The position numbers and the translations under genes were made by a program. Below, in pieces: positions 17,071 through 24,037 of a stretch of 64,000 nucleotides of DNA. Location: positions 115,752-179,751 of the forward strand of contig CASEKC010000003.1 of NCBI GenBank assembly GCA_949288485.1, read 5' to 3'. The stretch is from an uncultured bacterium (GTDB lineage: Bacteria; Bacillota_I; Bacilli_A; RFN20; CAG-826). The notes under the pieces are model-generated. The model searched no databases and was not told the origin of the DNA. It saw nothing but the letters and a program-made list of their open reading frames with translations. Each line of letters begins with the position of its first letter. The first letter of the stretch is position 1.

Positions 17071-17619
17071 TTACATTTCCATTTCGTCATCAGGAAGTTT
17101 CAAACTTTCATTTTCTTCCTCTTCATAATCTCTTATATAACTCTCATCGATTCCCAAATCTTTAATTTGTTCGTCTGAAAAATCGTTATATTTAAGTTCT
17201 TCAATAAATTCATTCATACTTCCGTGCTCTAAAAATTTATCTAGCGCAATGTCAAAGGCTTGTGTAAATAAATTTAATCTATATTGTGTTTCATCGATAA
17301 ACTCATCTTCAGCATAATTTGAAGGAGCGTCATATATATCCCATTTAGATGAAAGAAGTTCTAAATCGAATTGATCAAAAGCTAAAGACTTAACTTGTTT
17401 TTCAACGCTTTCTGGCATTGGCATCATCGAATTTTTATCGCTCACTAATTCATCAAATTCTTCATTGTTTAAAGAATCAAGGAACTTACCCCAAAATCTA
17501 CCTAAAACAATAATTTGATTTTGATAATATTTTTGATTTTCAATATCACTTACTGTCTTTGAATAATCTTTATGGTTTTGCATTTTATCAGCAAAATATT
17601 TAATTCTTTCCGGTGTCAT
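17071..17619 (-). CDS. Acidic cargo protein with DDEMEM tail
   Basis: A 182-residue, strongly acidic protein with predicted helices and no recognised domain. It ends LKLPDDEMEM. Here the tail is encoded without a GGAG motif (ATG GAA ATG), so tail conservation is not forced by a ribosome-binding site for the next gene. It sits in the middle of the minus operon, eleven bases after its neighbour. The acidity would suit a DNA-mimic or antirestriction protein, but no motif proves it. Confidence 0.65.
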   Translation of the reverse strand: MTPERIKYFADKMQNHKDYSKTVSDIENQKYYQNQIIVLGRFWGKFLDSLNNEEFDELVSDKNSMMPMPESVEKQVKSLAFDQFDLELLSSKWDIYDAPSNYAEDEFIDETQYRLNLFTQAFDIALDKFLEHGSMNEFIEELKYNDFSDEQIKDLGIDESYIRDYEEEENESLKLPDDEMEM

Positions 17620-17630
17620 AATTTTCTCCT

Positions 17631-18668
17631 TTATTCATTAATAAAATCGTCCTCAGATAATTCATAATTTGATTCAAAATTGTTTGAAGACACAAATATT
17701 GTTTTAGCTTTATCTGAAAAGAAATTATTAATAACTTCGCAATCTAATCCATATTGGCTACCTTCATCGATGATTTCTTTTTCTTCATTTTCTTGGAAAT
17801 ACATTATTAAAACATTGTTTTGAATATGATTCTGTATGTTTTTAATATCTTCATTGCTTAAAGAAATATTTTTACCACTTTCCTCATCATATTTAGTGAT
17901 TAAAACTTTGCCCGCCAATAAATCGTTTTGTCGATAATTCTCAGGAATTAAATATGAAGCAGGGTTAATACAAGAAATATTATTTTCTTTTAATAATCCT
18001 TCATCATCTACAATTATGTCGTATGGTTTACCACCGATATAACGTGTGGTAATATCAATAGTTTTGCAATCAAGAAGTTTGTAATAGTTTTCTAAATTTG
18101 GTTCTATTTGAACCACTTCACCATTCAAGTTTGTTTCATCATTAAATGGATCAATTAGTATAAATTTTATTTCTTCTGTGAGAGAAGCTTTTCTATAACT
18201 ATATCTAGCTTCATTATCGTTAAATAATTGGATAAAAGATGGGTAAACACAAATCGCACCGTTTTCATTACCATCTTCAAATTCAATTTGGTCAATTTCA
18301 GGGAATTTTTCCTTGTCAAAAGTGTTTAATTTGTTAAAAAGAGAGATAAAATCTTCTTTTGTGAAATCCTCGTCTTCATAAATATCTGGTTCGATAAAAC
18401 AATTTAATCCATTATCTGAATCAAACCAAAAATTATAACAATACATTAATGTTTTCCACTCATTATCTGTGAAGTCGGCTTTTTCTAATAAGAATTTTCT
18501 TTTAGTTAAAATAGAATTATTATCTGAAAAATCTTCTATATTACCTTCTCTTACTTCCATAAAGTCTACGCCGTTATTATTGGTAAAATAAAGGTAAATT
18601 GTATTGCTATCATCAATATCTTCGTAAGCATCTTCTAATAAAAAATTATTTTTATTAATTTTAATCAT
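17631..18668 (-). CDS. Acidic protein with DUF3846-like domain
   Basis: A 345-residue acidic protein. Residues about 178-285 (QIEPNLENYYKLL ... RYIGGKPYDIIVDDEGLL ... LAGKVLITKYDEESG) resemble DUF3846, a domain common on Firmicutes mobile elements and of unknown function. The N-terminal half is a separate acidic region (EDFSDNN, DFTDNEWK). The C-terminus SEDDFINE is acidic but only loosely like the shared tail. The ATG lies two bases from the upstream stop, whose last codons supply a GGAG SD. Confidence 0.68.
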   Translation of the reverse strand: MIKINKNNFLLEDAYEDIDDSNTIYLYFTNNNGVDFMEVREGNIEDFSDNNSILTKRKFLLEKADFTDNEWKTLMYCYNFWFDSDNGLNCFIEPDIYEDEDFTKEDFISLFNKLNTFDKEKFPEIDQIEFEDGNENGAICVYPSFIQLFNDNEARYSYRKASLTEEIKFILIDPFNDETNLNGEVVQIEPNLENYYKLLDCKTIDITTRYIGGKPYDIIVDDEGLLKENNISCINPASYLIPENYRQNDLLAGKVLITKYDEESGKNISLSNEDIKNIQNHIQNNVLIMYFQENEEKEIIDEGSQYGLDCEVINNFFSDKAKTIFVSSNNFESNYELSEDDFINE

Positions 18669-18670
18669 AA

Positions 18671-19042
18671 TTACATCTCCATTTCTTCACCTTTGGCATC
18701 AGAAAATTGTTCTGGATACAAATCGCTAGAAACATAGTCATAAAGATTATCGGCAACTTCATTAATTGATAACTGTTTTCCCATTACTTCTTCATCTCTT
18801 AAAGTCATTAAATAACCTTCAATATCTTCAAAAGTGATTTCATCAAATTTGAGAAAAGTTTTTTTAACAGAAGAAGCAACTGAATTTATATAATCTTGAT
18901 ATTTCCAGTTATCTTCTCTAACACCACAATAATATTTAATAAACCACTCTGCTGTATTTGCACACGCTAAATTTAATGGTTCAATTCCATGTCGCTTGGC
19001 AACTGATAAACATTCGTAAAAATTAAATTTGCAATCTTCCAT
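18671..19042 (-). CDS. Small acidic cargo protein with GEEMEM tail
   Basis: A 123-residue protein of unknown family with Cys residues near its N-terminus (CKFNFYEC) and helical character. It ends SDAKGEEMEM. The codons for ME also provide GGAG, the likely SD of the next gene, so part of the tail could reflect translation needs. It lies six bases after its neighbour in the minus operon. Confidence 0.62.
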   Translation of the reverse strand: MEDCKFNFYECLSVAKRHGIEPLNLACANTAEWFIKYYCGVREDNWKYQDYINSVASSVKKTFLKFDEITFEDIEGYLMTLRDEEVMGKQLSINEVADNLYDYVSSDLYPEQFSDAKGEEMEM

Positions 19043-19048
19043 AATTAT

Positions 19049-19513
19049 TTACTCCATTTGATAAGAATTTTCTTTTTCGTAAGCATTTATAAAATTTGTA
19101 TATATATTTGTGTCTAAAGCTTCGTCCAATCCATCAAGGACATTATCTGTTTCGAGAGCATCGGTGATATATTCTTCTTTTTCTTTATCAAAAATATTAA
19201 ATTCAAACCAATTGTTATCTAACCAACTAAAAGAACCATCTTGAAGTTTTTTAAATAAATCATGGTCAGACTTAATACCGTTCTCATATAAATCATCCCA
19301 ACTTGGATATTTATAAGACATATTATTTATTTCGACTCTTATATCACCTGATGCGATGATATTGACTTGATATCTATTTTTGTAAATAAAATATCCAATC
19401 AAACCATCGTACCAGATGCTGTCTTGTTTACTTTCGTAAAGGTTTTGAGTTAAGACTAGGTCTATATCGTTTTCTTTAGCTTTAGAAATTTTTCTTTGCA
19501 TATAATTATTCAT
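19049..19513 (-). CDS. Hypothetical 154-residue acidic protein
   Basis: A soluble, Asp/Asn/Tyr-rich protein with no recognised domain. It ends KENSYQME; the final ATG GAG TAA supplies the SD for the next gene. Ten bases separate it from the DprA-like gene upstream, so both are cotranscribed from the promoter at 20358-20397. The tail is only weakly like the GGMTM group. Confidence 0.6.
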   Translation of the reverse strand: MNNYMQRKISKAKENDIDLVLTQNLYESKQDSIWYDGLIGYFIYKNRYQVNIIASGDIRVEINNMSYKYPSWDDLYENGIKSDHDLFKKLQDGSFSWLDNNWFEFNIFDKEKEEYITDALETDNVLDGLDEALDTNIYTNFINAYEKENSYQME

Positions 19514-19523
19514 ATATGCCTAT

Positions 19524-20306
19524 TTACTCCATGTATGATTCGTTTGAATTATCTTGTACTGAGTTATTATAAAGATCTCTTGCTTCTGTAATTAATGGAG
19601 CACCTGATTTTAAAAGTTCATAATTAAATGCATCCAAATCTTTACAAGGAAAGACATAAACATCTTTACCAAGAGCAATACCCTCATTGACAATAGCAGC
19701 TGAGTTAGTGTCTTTTGTTTTTGAATCTAAAAGAATAATTTGATTTGATAATGCTGCTGCAAAAGTACGAGAGCGTTTTATTCCATACTCTATTTCTTGT
19801 CCGTTTAATTCATAAGGAAATTCTGAAACTATTACTCCTCCATTATCTAAAATTAATTTACTTATTTCTGGTTGATATTTTTTTATTCCTTCAATTGAAT
19901 CACTTGCGCTTAAAATAATTTTGTTACCATTATCAATTGCTGCTTTAATAACGTCGTAATCATTAAAACTATTTAAATTTGTAACAATAACTTTGTTTCG
20001 ATTATTTTTATTTAAAATTCTTTCAATAGGTATATCGTTTTTGTATGATTCATCACCTATGTACAAAATGTTGTTATTTCTTAAAAGTGATTCGTCTCCT
20101 TCATAATAATACCCAAAAGAAGGTTTTTCTCTCATTTTTAATTTTTCAGGATATTTATCTTCATCCAATACTACAATAAGATTTTTTGCTTGGTGATCTA
20201 AATATTCTTGTGAAGGATATTGGTGATTTTGCATAAAGCTATATATTTTCTCCCAATTTCCTCTATTCTCTAAAATTAGAGCATTTAAAATTTGTTCTGC
20301 AGTCAT
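19524..20306 (-). CDS. DprA/SLOG-family protein of the element
   Basis: A 260-residue DprA-like protein. A Rossmann core runs from about residue 60 (GYYYEGDESLLRNNNILYIGD) through VIVSEFPYE and SRTFAAALSNQIILLDSK to the GKDVYVFPC strand, matching the SLOG fold of DprA. Chromosomal DprA loads RecA on incoming single strands; on a conjugative element it may protect or process transferred ssDNA, or act as a nucleotide-sensing SLOG protein. It leads the minus operon. The SD AAAGGA lies 10 bases before the ATG, and it ends NESYME. Confidence 0.82.
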   Translation of the reverse strand: MTAEQILNALILENRGNWEKIYSFMQNHQYPSQEYLDHQAKNLIVVLDEDKYPEKLKMREKPSFGYYYEGDESLLRNNNILYIGDESYKNDIPIERILNKNNRNKVIVTNLNSFNDYDVIKAAIDNGNKIILSASDSIEGIKKYQPEISKLILDNGGVIVSEFPYELNGQEIEYGIKRSRTFAAALSNQIILLDSKTKDTNSAAIVNEGIALGKDVYVFPCKDLDAFNYELLKSGAPLITEARDLYNNSVQDNSNESYME

Positions 20307-20357
20307 TTTTGAACTGTCCTTTATAAATAAACACGAGACTTCGATTGTGTTTAGGAC

Positions 20358-20397
20358 ATTATAGAGGAAAAGGGGAAATCATGTGTGCTCAGATAAA
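20358..20397 (-). promoter_or_regulatory. Shared-box promoter of the DprA-led operon
   Basis: On the minus strand, TTTATCTGAGC (20397-20387) is followed at once by a poor -35 ACACAT (20386-20381), a 17-base spacer and a -10 TATAAT (20363-20358). Box, spacing and -10 equal the other four sites, while the -35 differs from consensus. This suggests an activator or special factor that reads the box. Confidence 0.66.
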
Positions 20398-20442
20398 TAT
20401 ATTATCGAAGTGATATTAAATTGATATTGTTTAATTATTATA

Positions 20443-20482
20443 TTTATCTGAAACATTTAGATTTTTAAAAATGGATTATAAT
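20443..20482 (+). promoter_or_regulatory. Distal shared-box promoter of the ssb operon
   Basis: TTTATCTGAAA (20443-20453), -35 CATTTA (20454-20459), 17-base spacer, -10 TATAAT (20477-20482). It points away from the promoter at 20358, forming a divergent pair separated by an AT-rich segment with two TGATATT words. Its transcript would run about 150 bases before ssb and include the inverted repeat at 20490-20577. Confidence 0.62.
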
Positions 20483-20489
20483 AACAATT

Positions 20490-20577
20490 GATAAATCATC
20501 AAATTTTCTTATGAAAATACCTCTACACAAATAACTCATTTTTAGCCGAAATGATAATAATTAACTGATGATTTATC
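20490..20577 (+). repeat. 12-base inverted repeat before ssb
   Basis: GATAAATCATCA (20490-20501) and its exact complement (20566-20577) flank 64 bases. The right arm overlaps the box of the proximal promoter at 20572, so folding of RNA or single-stranded DNA would place that box in a stem. It could be a regulatory RNA structure or a single-strand element used after transfer. Confidence 0.5.
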
Positions 20578-20611
20578 TGAGACGGACAAGTTTCCGTCTT
20601 TTTTTTATAAT
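20572..20611 (+). promoter_or_regulatory. Proximal shared-box promoter of the ssb operon
   Basis: Box TTTATCTGAGA (20572-20582), -35 CGGACA (20583-20588), 17-base spacer, -10 TATAAT (20606-20611). It contains the same GACGGA/TCCGTC hairpin and T-run as the site at 895. No plus-strand gene ends upstream (the neighbour is on the other strand), so the hairpin is unlikely to be a mere terminator. AAGGAG (20628-20633) serves ssb. Confidence 0.72.
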
Positions 20612-20640
20612 TATGTTGAATAATTATAAGGAGCTTTAAC

Positions 20641-20997
20641 ATGAATAGTTTTGTTTTAACAGGAACCATTACAAAAGAAGTCGAAGTAAAAAAGTCGAAA
20701 AATAATAAAGATTATGCGATTATAGATTTAAAGGTTGATCCACGTTTTAAAGATAGTAATTATTATGAAGATGGAAGAGTTATTGTTTTTTACGAAAAAG
20801 CGCATGAAGTAAAAAAAGAAATGAAAATAGGCTCAAGAGTTCACCTTGAAGGATATGTTAAATTTAAAAACGGATTACCAGATAGTCTTGTATTATTAAA
20901 TTATTTTGTTGACCAACACAAAAGTAACTTCTTTGAAAATAATGAGCAAAAAGAAAATTTTGTTGATGATGCGAGTCCTTTTGAAGATGATTTTTAA
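20641..20997 (+). CDS. ssb: Single-stranded DNA-binding protein
   Basis: A 118-residue OB-fold SSB. The opening MNSFVLTGTITKEVEVKKSK is the usual beta-strand start, and the end DDASPFEDDF is the acidic tip through which SSBs recruit repair and replication proteins. It is shorter than chromosomal SSBs (~160) because the linker is brief. It would coat transferred ssDNA in the recipient. Two tandem shared-box promoters precede it, and the lipoprotein gene follows three bases later. Confidence 0.85.
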   Translation: MNSFVLTGTITKEVEVKKSKNNKDYAIIDLKVDPRFKDSNYYEDGRVIVFYEKAHEVKKEMKIGSRVHLEGYVKFKNGLPDSLVLLNYFVDQHKSNFFENNEQKENFVDDASPFEDDF

Positions 20998-21000
20998 TAT

Positions 21001-23295
21001 ATGAAAAAAACAAAGTTTTTAATTTTAAATAGCTTTTTCTTTACGCTTTTAGGTACATCATGTAATCAAATAAAATTGCCAAATACTTTTGTTTTGCCTA
21101 CTGTTATAACCGAATTAGCTAATTATCATATTGATGATAACGTTTTTTATTATAATGAATATAAAAATTCTACTTATTATGAGGAAGACGATCCTTATTA
21201 CCCTGTTTCTTTATTAGCAGGAGATTTTTATCACGATATTTTTACTAAAGATGGAGAATTAAGTAGAAACTATTCTATAAATTATAATCAAAATTTAGAA
21301 ACAACTAATGGTTATAGTGATTATCCTCAACTTGTAAATACACCTTTCAGAAATTATTCCTATGTAAAAATAAAATTAAATGAGATGACTGGTTTTTCTT
21401 TAGAGTCTTTAGGCGGAGTAGTTACACTTCATGGTGGAGATGTAAGAAATAATATAAATGATGAACATTCGAATTTTAAAATTAATGGGATTTTATACGC
21501 CAGTGAAGATGAGAAAAGTAAAGTTCTTGATTATTTTGGAAATAGATTTGGGTTTAACATTCTATTAGAACATGATGAATTTGGAACGCCTATTTATGGC
21601 AACAAACTAGATACTAAATATAATAATTTTTATGATTTTTTAGATGGAGAATTAAGTCAATATTTTGGATATTATTTTGACGCAAGTACTAATTCAATTA
21701 AATTTTCCGAATCTGTTAAAAATAGGCATGTTAATTTAGCAAGAGGAGAAGTCACATCAACAGAGGATAATTTTGTAAGAGACTTATCTAGAGCTATATA
21801 TTTTAATGGATGTATGACTACATTAGAAATAAGAGATTATATAGATAATTCAGAAGAAAATATTATTGAAGAATGGAATAACCTTATTTTTGAAGCGTAT
21901 AATGATGCAATTGATTATTGGCGAAATTTATATGAAGAAAAAGTTGCTCAAATAAATGAGAATAAGAGAAAAATTAGAGAGAATGAACAAAAGATTGAAG
22001 ATGCTTATGACACAATAGAAAGGAATAATGCTGAAAATGAGCGACTTAATAGGGAAAACATAACCCTTAATAGAAGATTAGAAACAGCTACAGAAAACTA
22101 TAACAATAGTAGCAGTGATTATAATTCTTATAGTTCTCAAGCTAATAGTTTTTTAAATCAATATAATAGTGTTTCAAGACAATTAGAGCGTTTAGAAAAC
22201 CAAGTTGATAGTTTGAGAGAAGATAATAGGGATATAAGTAACGAAATAGATATTTTAGAAACGATGCTTAATAACAGTTCTCTGACGGAGCAACAAAAGG
22301 AACAAATAAGGTCTCAAATTGAATCTCTAAATGCAGATTATGCATCTAATACAGAAAATATTAATGAATTAAATAGTCAAATTAGAGATTTGGAGTATGA
22401 AGCTGATGATTATTATGATTATTATCAATATTTTCAAGATTTGGCTGATGAGGCTGAAAATGATGCCGATAATTACTACGAAGAAATGAATAATCTTAAG
22501 GAACAAATTTCTGAAAATAACAAAACAATTAGAGATAATAATAACGAAAATAGTTCATTAAGAAATAGTATTCCTAGGTGGGAAAGAGAAATTGATGAAT
22601 GGCAAGATGAAATTGACAGCGATTTAATTCCTAAAAGAGATGACTATTACGAAAAATGGCAAGAATGGGAAAGAAAATTAAGAAATTATGAAAACACATT
22701 CAAAAACAATTCATTTGAATATCCTAACGAAAGACTTAAAAATCAATTTGACTCATACTATGAAAATTTAATTAATCAATATCGCGAAGACAATGTAAAT
22801 AATGTTAAAGAAGAATATAGAAGAGGTGTTAATGAGCCAGATATTTGGGAGTGGTCTTCAGATACATATAATCTTAATGGTTGGAAAATGAATGGAGATC
22901 AAAGAACAGTTAATGAAGAATTAGAAAAATATTGTTCAGATGAAGTTAGAAAATATGATAGTAATACCTTCCCTAGTAATGGTAATGGATTTTATATTGT
23001 TCCTTTTACAATGAATTCTAATAATCGTTATGATTTGGCTTTAACTAATTATCCAATTGACGTATTAAGCGAAGGTTTTACATTTGGAAATGAGTTTGAT
23101 GAGATGACTTTAGTTATACAATTTGATTTTTCAAATATAGATTGTAGAAATGAAAAATCCTTAATGACAGCCTTAGGGGCATTCACTTTTGTTCCTACAG
23201 CCGAAACATATGAAAAAGACTTGGCATTAGGCAAATATGAGGATTGGGAAATTAAAAATATGGAGTCAAATAAAGAAGAAAATGAAAATAGTTAA
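21001..23295 (+). CDS. Large coiled-coil lipoprotein
   Basis: A 764-residue surface lipoprotein. The signal peptide ends in a lipobox LGTSC (Cys about residue 21). Residues ~25-290 form an N-terminal globular part, ~300-570 a long coiled coil rich in Glu, Asn, Arg and Tyr with heptads, and ~600-750 a C-terminal globular part. It lies three bases after ssb and shares its promoters. It might act in mating contact or surface exclusion, or be a spacer protein in the cell wall zone; no family recognised. Confidence 0.75.
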   Translation: MKKTKFLILNSFFFTLLGTSCNQIKLPNTFVLPTVITELANYHIDDNVFYYNEYKNSTYYEEDDPYYPVSLLAGDFYHDIFTKDGELSRNYSINYNQNLETTNGYSDYPQLVNTPFRNYSYVKIKLNEMTGFSLESLGGVVTLHGGDVRNNINDEHSNFKINGILYASEDEKSKVLDYFGNRFGFNILLEHDEFGTPIYGNKLDTKYNNFYDFLDGELSQYFGYYFDASTNSIKFSESVKNRHVNLARGEVTSTEDNFVRDLSRAIYFNGCMTTLEIRDYIDNSEENIIEEWNNLIFEAYNDAIDYWRNLYEEKVAQINENKRKIRENEQKIEDAYDTIERNNAENERLNRENITLNRRLETATENYNNSSSDYNSYSSQANSFLNQYNSVSRQLERLENQVDSLREDNRDISNEIDILETMLNNSSLTEQQKEQIRSQIESLNADYASNTENINELNSQIRDLEYEADDYYDYYQYFQDLADEAENDADNYYEEMNNLKEQISENNKTIRDNNNENSSLRNSIPRWEREIDEWQDEIDSDLIPKRDDYYEKWQEWERKLRNYENTFKNNSFEYPNERLKNQFDSYYENLINQYREDNVNNVKEEYRRGVNEPDIWEWSSDTYNLNGWKMNGDQRTVNEELEKYCSDEVRKYDSNTFPSNGNGFYIVPFTMNSNNRYDLALTNYPIDVLSEGFTFGNEFDEMTLVIQFDFSNIDCRNEKSLMTALGAFTFVPTAETYEKDLALGKYEDWEIKNMESNKEENENS

Positions 23296-23348
23296 TCCAT
23301 GTAATAAAATTATTTTTTTAATAAAAAAGTCAATTTAAAAATAAGATT

Positions 23349-23381
23349 ATGTTGGTAAAATGTTGGTAAAATGTTGGTAAA
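23349..23381 (+). repeat. Three tandem 11-base repeats at the element end
   Basis: ATGTTGGTAAA occurs three times in perfect tandem. The core TTGGTAA recurs further right, in both orientations, at 23708-23746. Short repeats of this type near an integration end often are arm-type binding sites for a tyrosine recombinase. Confidence 0.65.
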
Positions 23382-23475
23382 AAAATCTTCGTAAATCTAG
23401 TTTTTTACAAAAATTTTCTATCTTAAAATTCGATATTATTCGTATTTTTAAAATAATCTATACAAAAATTTACAA

Positions 23476-23491
23476 CCTTCCACCCCCGCCA
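23476..23491 (+). other. Candidate attachment site (tRNA-Ser-like 3' end)
   Basis: CCTTCCACCCCCGCCA is a GC-rich island in AT-rich DNA and has the form of a tRNA 3' end: T-stem half, acceptor strand CACCCCC, discriminator G and CCA. A G discriminator is typical of tRNA-Ser. No cloverleaf precedes it here, as expected of the att copy left at the far end of an element that integrates in a tRNA gene. Direct proof needs the left end. Confidence 0.45.
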
Positions 23492-24037
23492 TTTAATAAC
23501 TAACGTTTTGATACAAAGAAAGGTGTCGAAATGTCACTATATTTGTCCGAGAAATCGGGCATTTATTTTTAGTGGTTTCTCTAGCAAACTAATTTATGTT
23601 TGAACTGACGAATTTTTAAAACATTAAACTACCAGAAAAAAGTCGGCATTTTGTGAAAATAATAATCTATAAACTGAAACAAAAATATTCACTATGATTC
23701 AAATTGATTTATTACCAATTATTTGAAAAAATAGGTTGGTAATAAAAGTTCGCGATAAATATGAATATTAAAATGCTCTATCTATATTAGATATGCTTAT
23801 ATTTATTAATTTTAATATTTATAATGACTTTATAATTTACATTAAATCTAGATACAATTAATTTTGTTACAAGTATTAACAAGTTTTTAATGAATTAATA
23901 AAATTAATATATGTAAATAAATCTTTATTAATTTATAAAATATTTATATCTTTAATAAAAAAATTTACATATGATAAATTGTTTTTACATTAAAAAAACT
24001 TTGTTGTTTATAATTATGAACAAGATATAATTTAAAC
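23492..24037. other. Gene-free AT-rich junction between element and chromosome
   Basis: No convincing gene is seen. It holds a hairpin GTCCGA-GAAA-TCGGGC (23545-23560) followed by a T-rich run, possibly a terminator. It also has an 11-base inverted repeat TTTATTACCAA / TTGGTAATAAA (23708-23718 and 23736-23746) that repeats the TTGGTAA core. A TATAAT at 24026-24031 lies six bases before the ABC gene. Confidence 0.5.

Larger units (their letters stand above)
1..23491. mobile_element. Right part of an integrated conjugative element
   Basis: The block combines conjugation genes (VirB6/TrbL-like, VirB4-like), ParA partition, a primase, SSB, two restriction-modification pairs and a kinase cassette, followed abruptly by ordinary chromosomal genes from 24038. 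The right boundary is proposed at a tRNA-Ser-like 3' end string (23476-23491) flanked by TTGGTAA repeats. The left end, relaxase, VirD4-type coupling protein, cell-wall hydrolase and recombinase are not in the window. ParA, primase and SSB suggest a plasmid-like replication stage. Element identity is inferred from gene content; no family name is assigned. Confidence 0.78.

Noticed and set aside
17708..17740. TTTATCTGAAA word inside the DUF3846-like gene, like the promoter box
   Set aside because: It lies in coding sequence and no -10 follows at the fixed 17-base spacing, so I did not add it to the promoter set.
23349..23381. Three tandem repeats as a mini CRISPR array
   Set aside because: Units are 11 bases and contiguous without spacers, and no cas gene is near.
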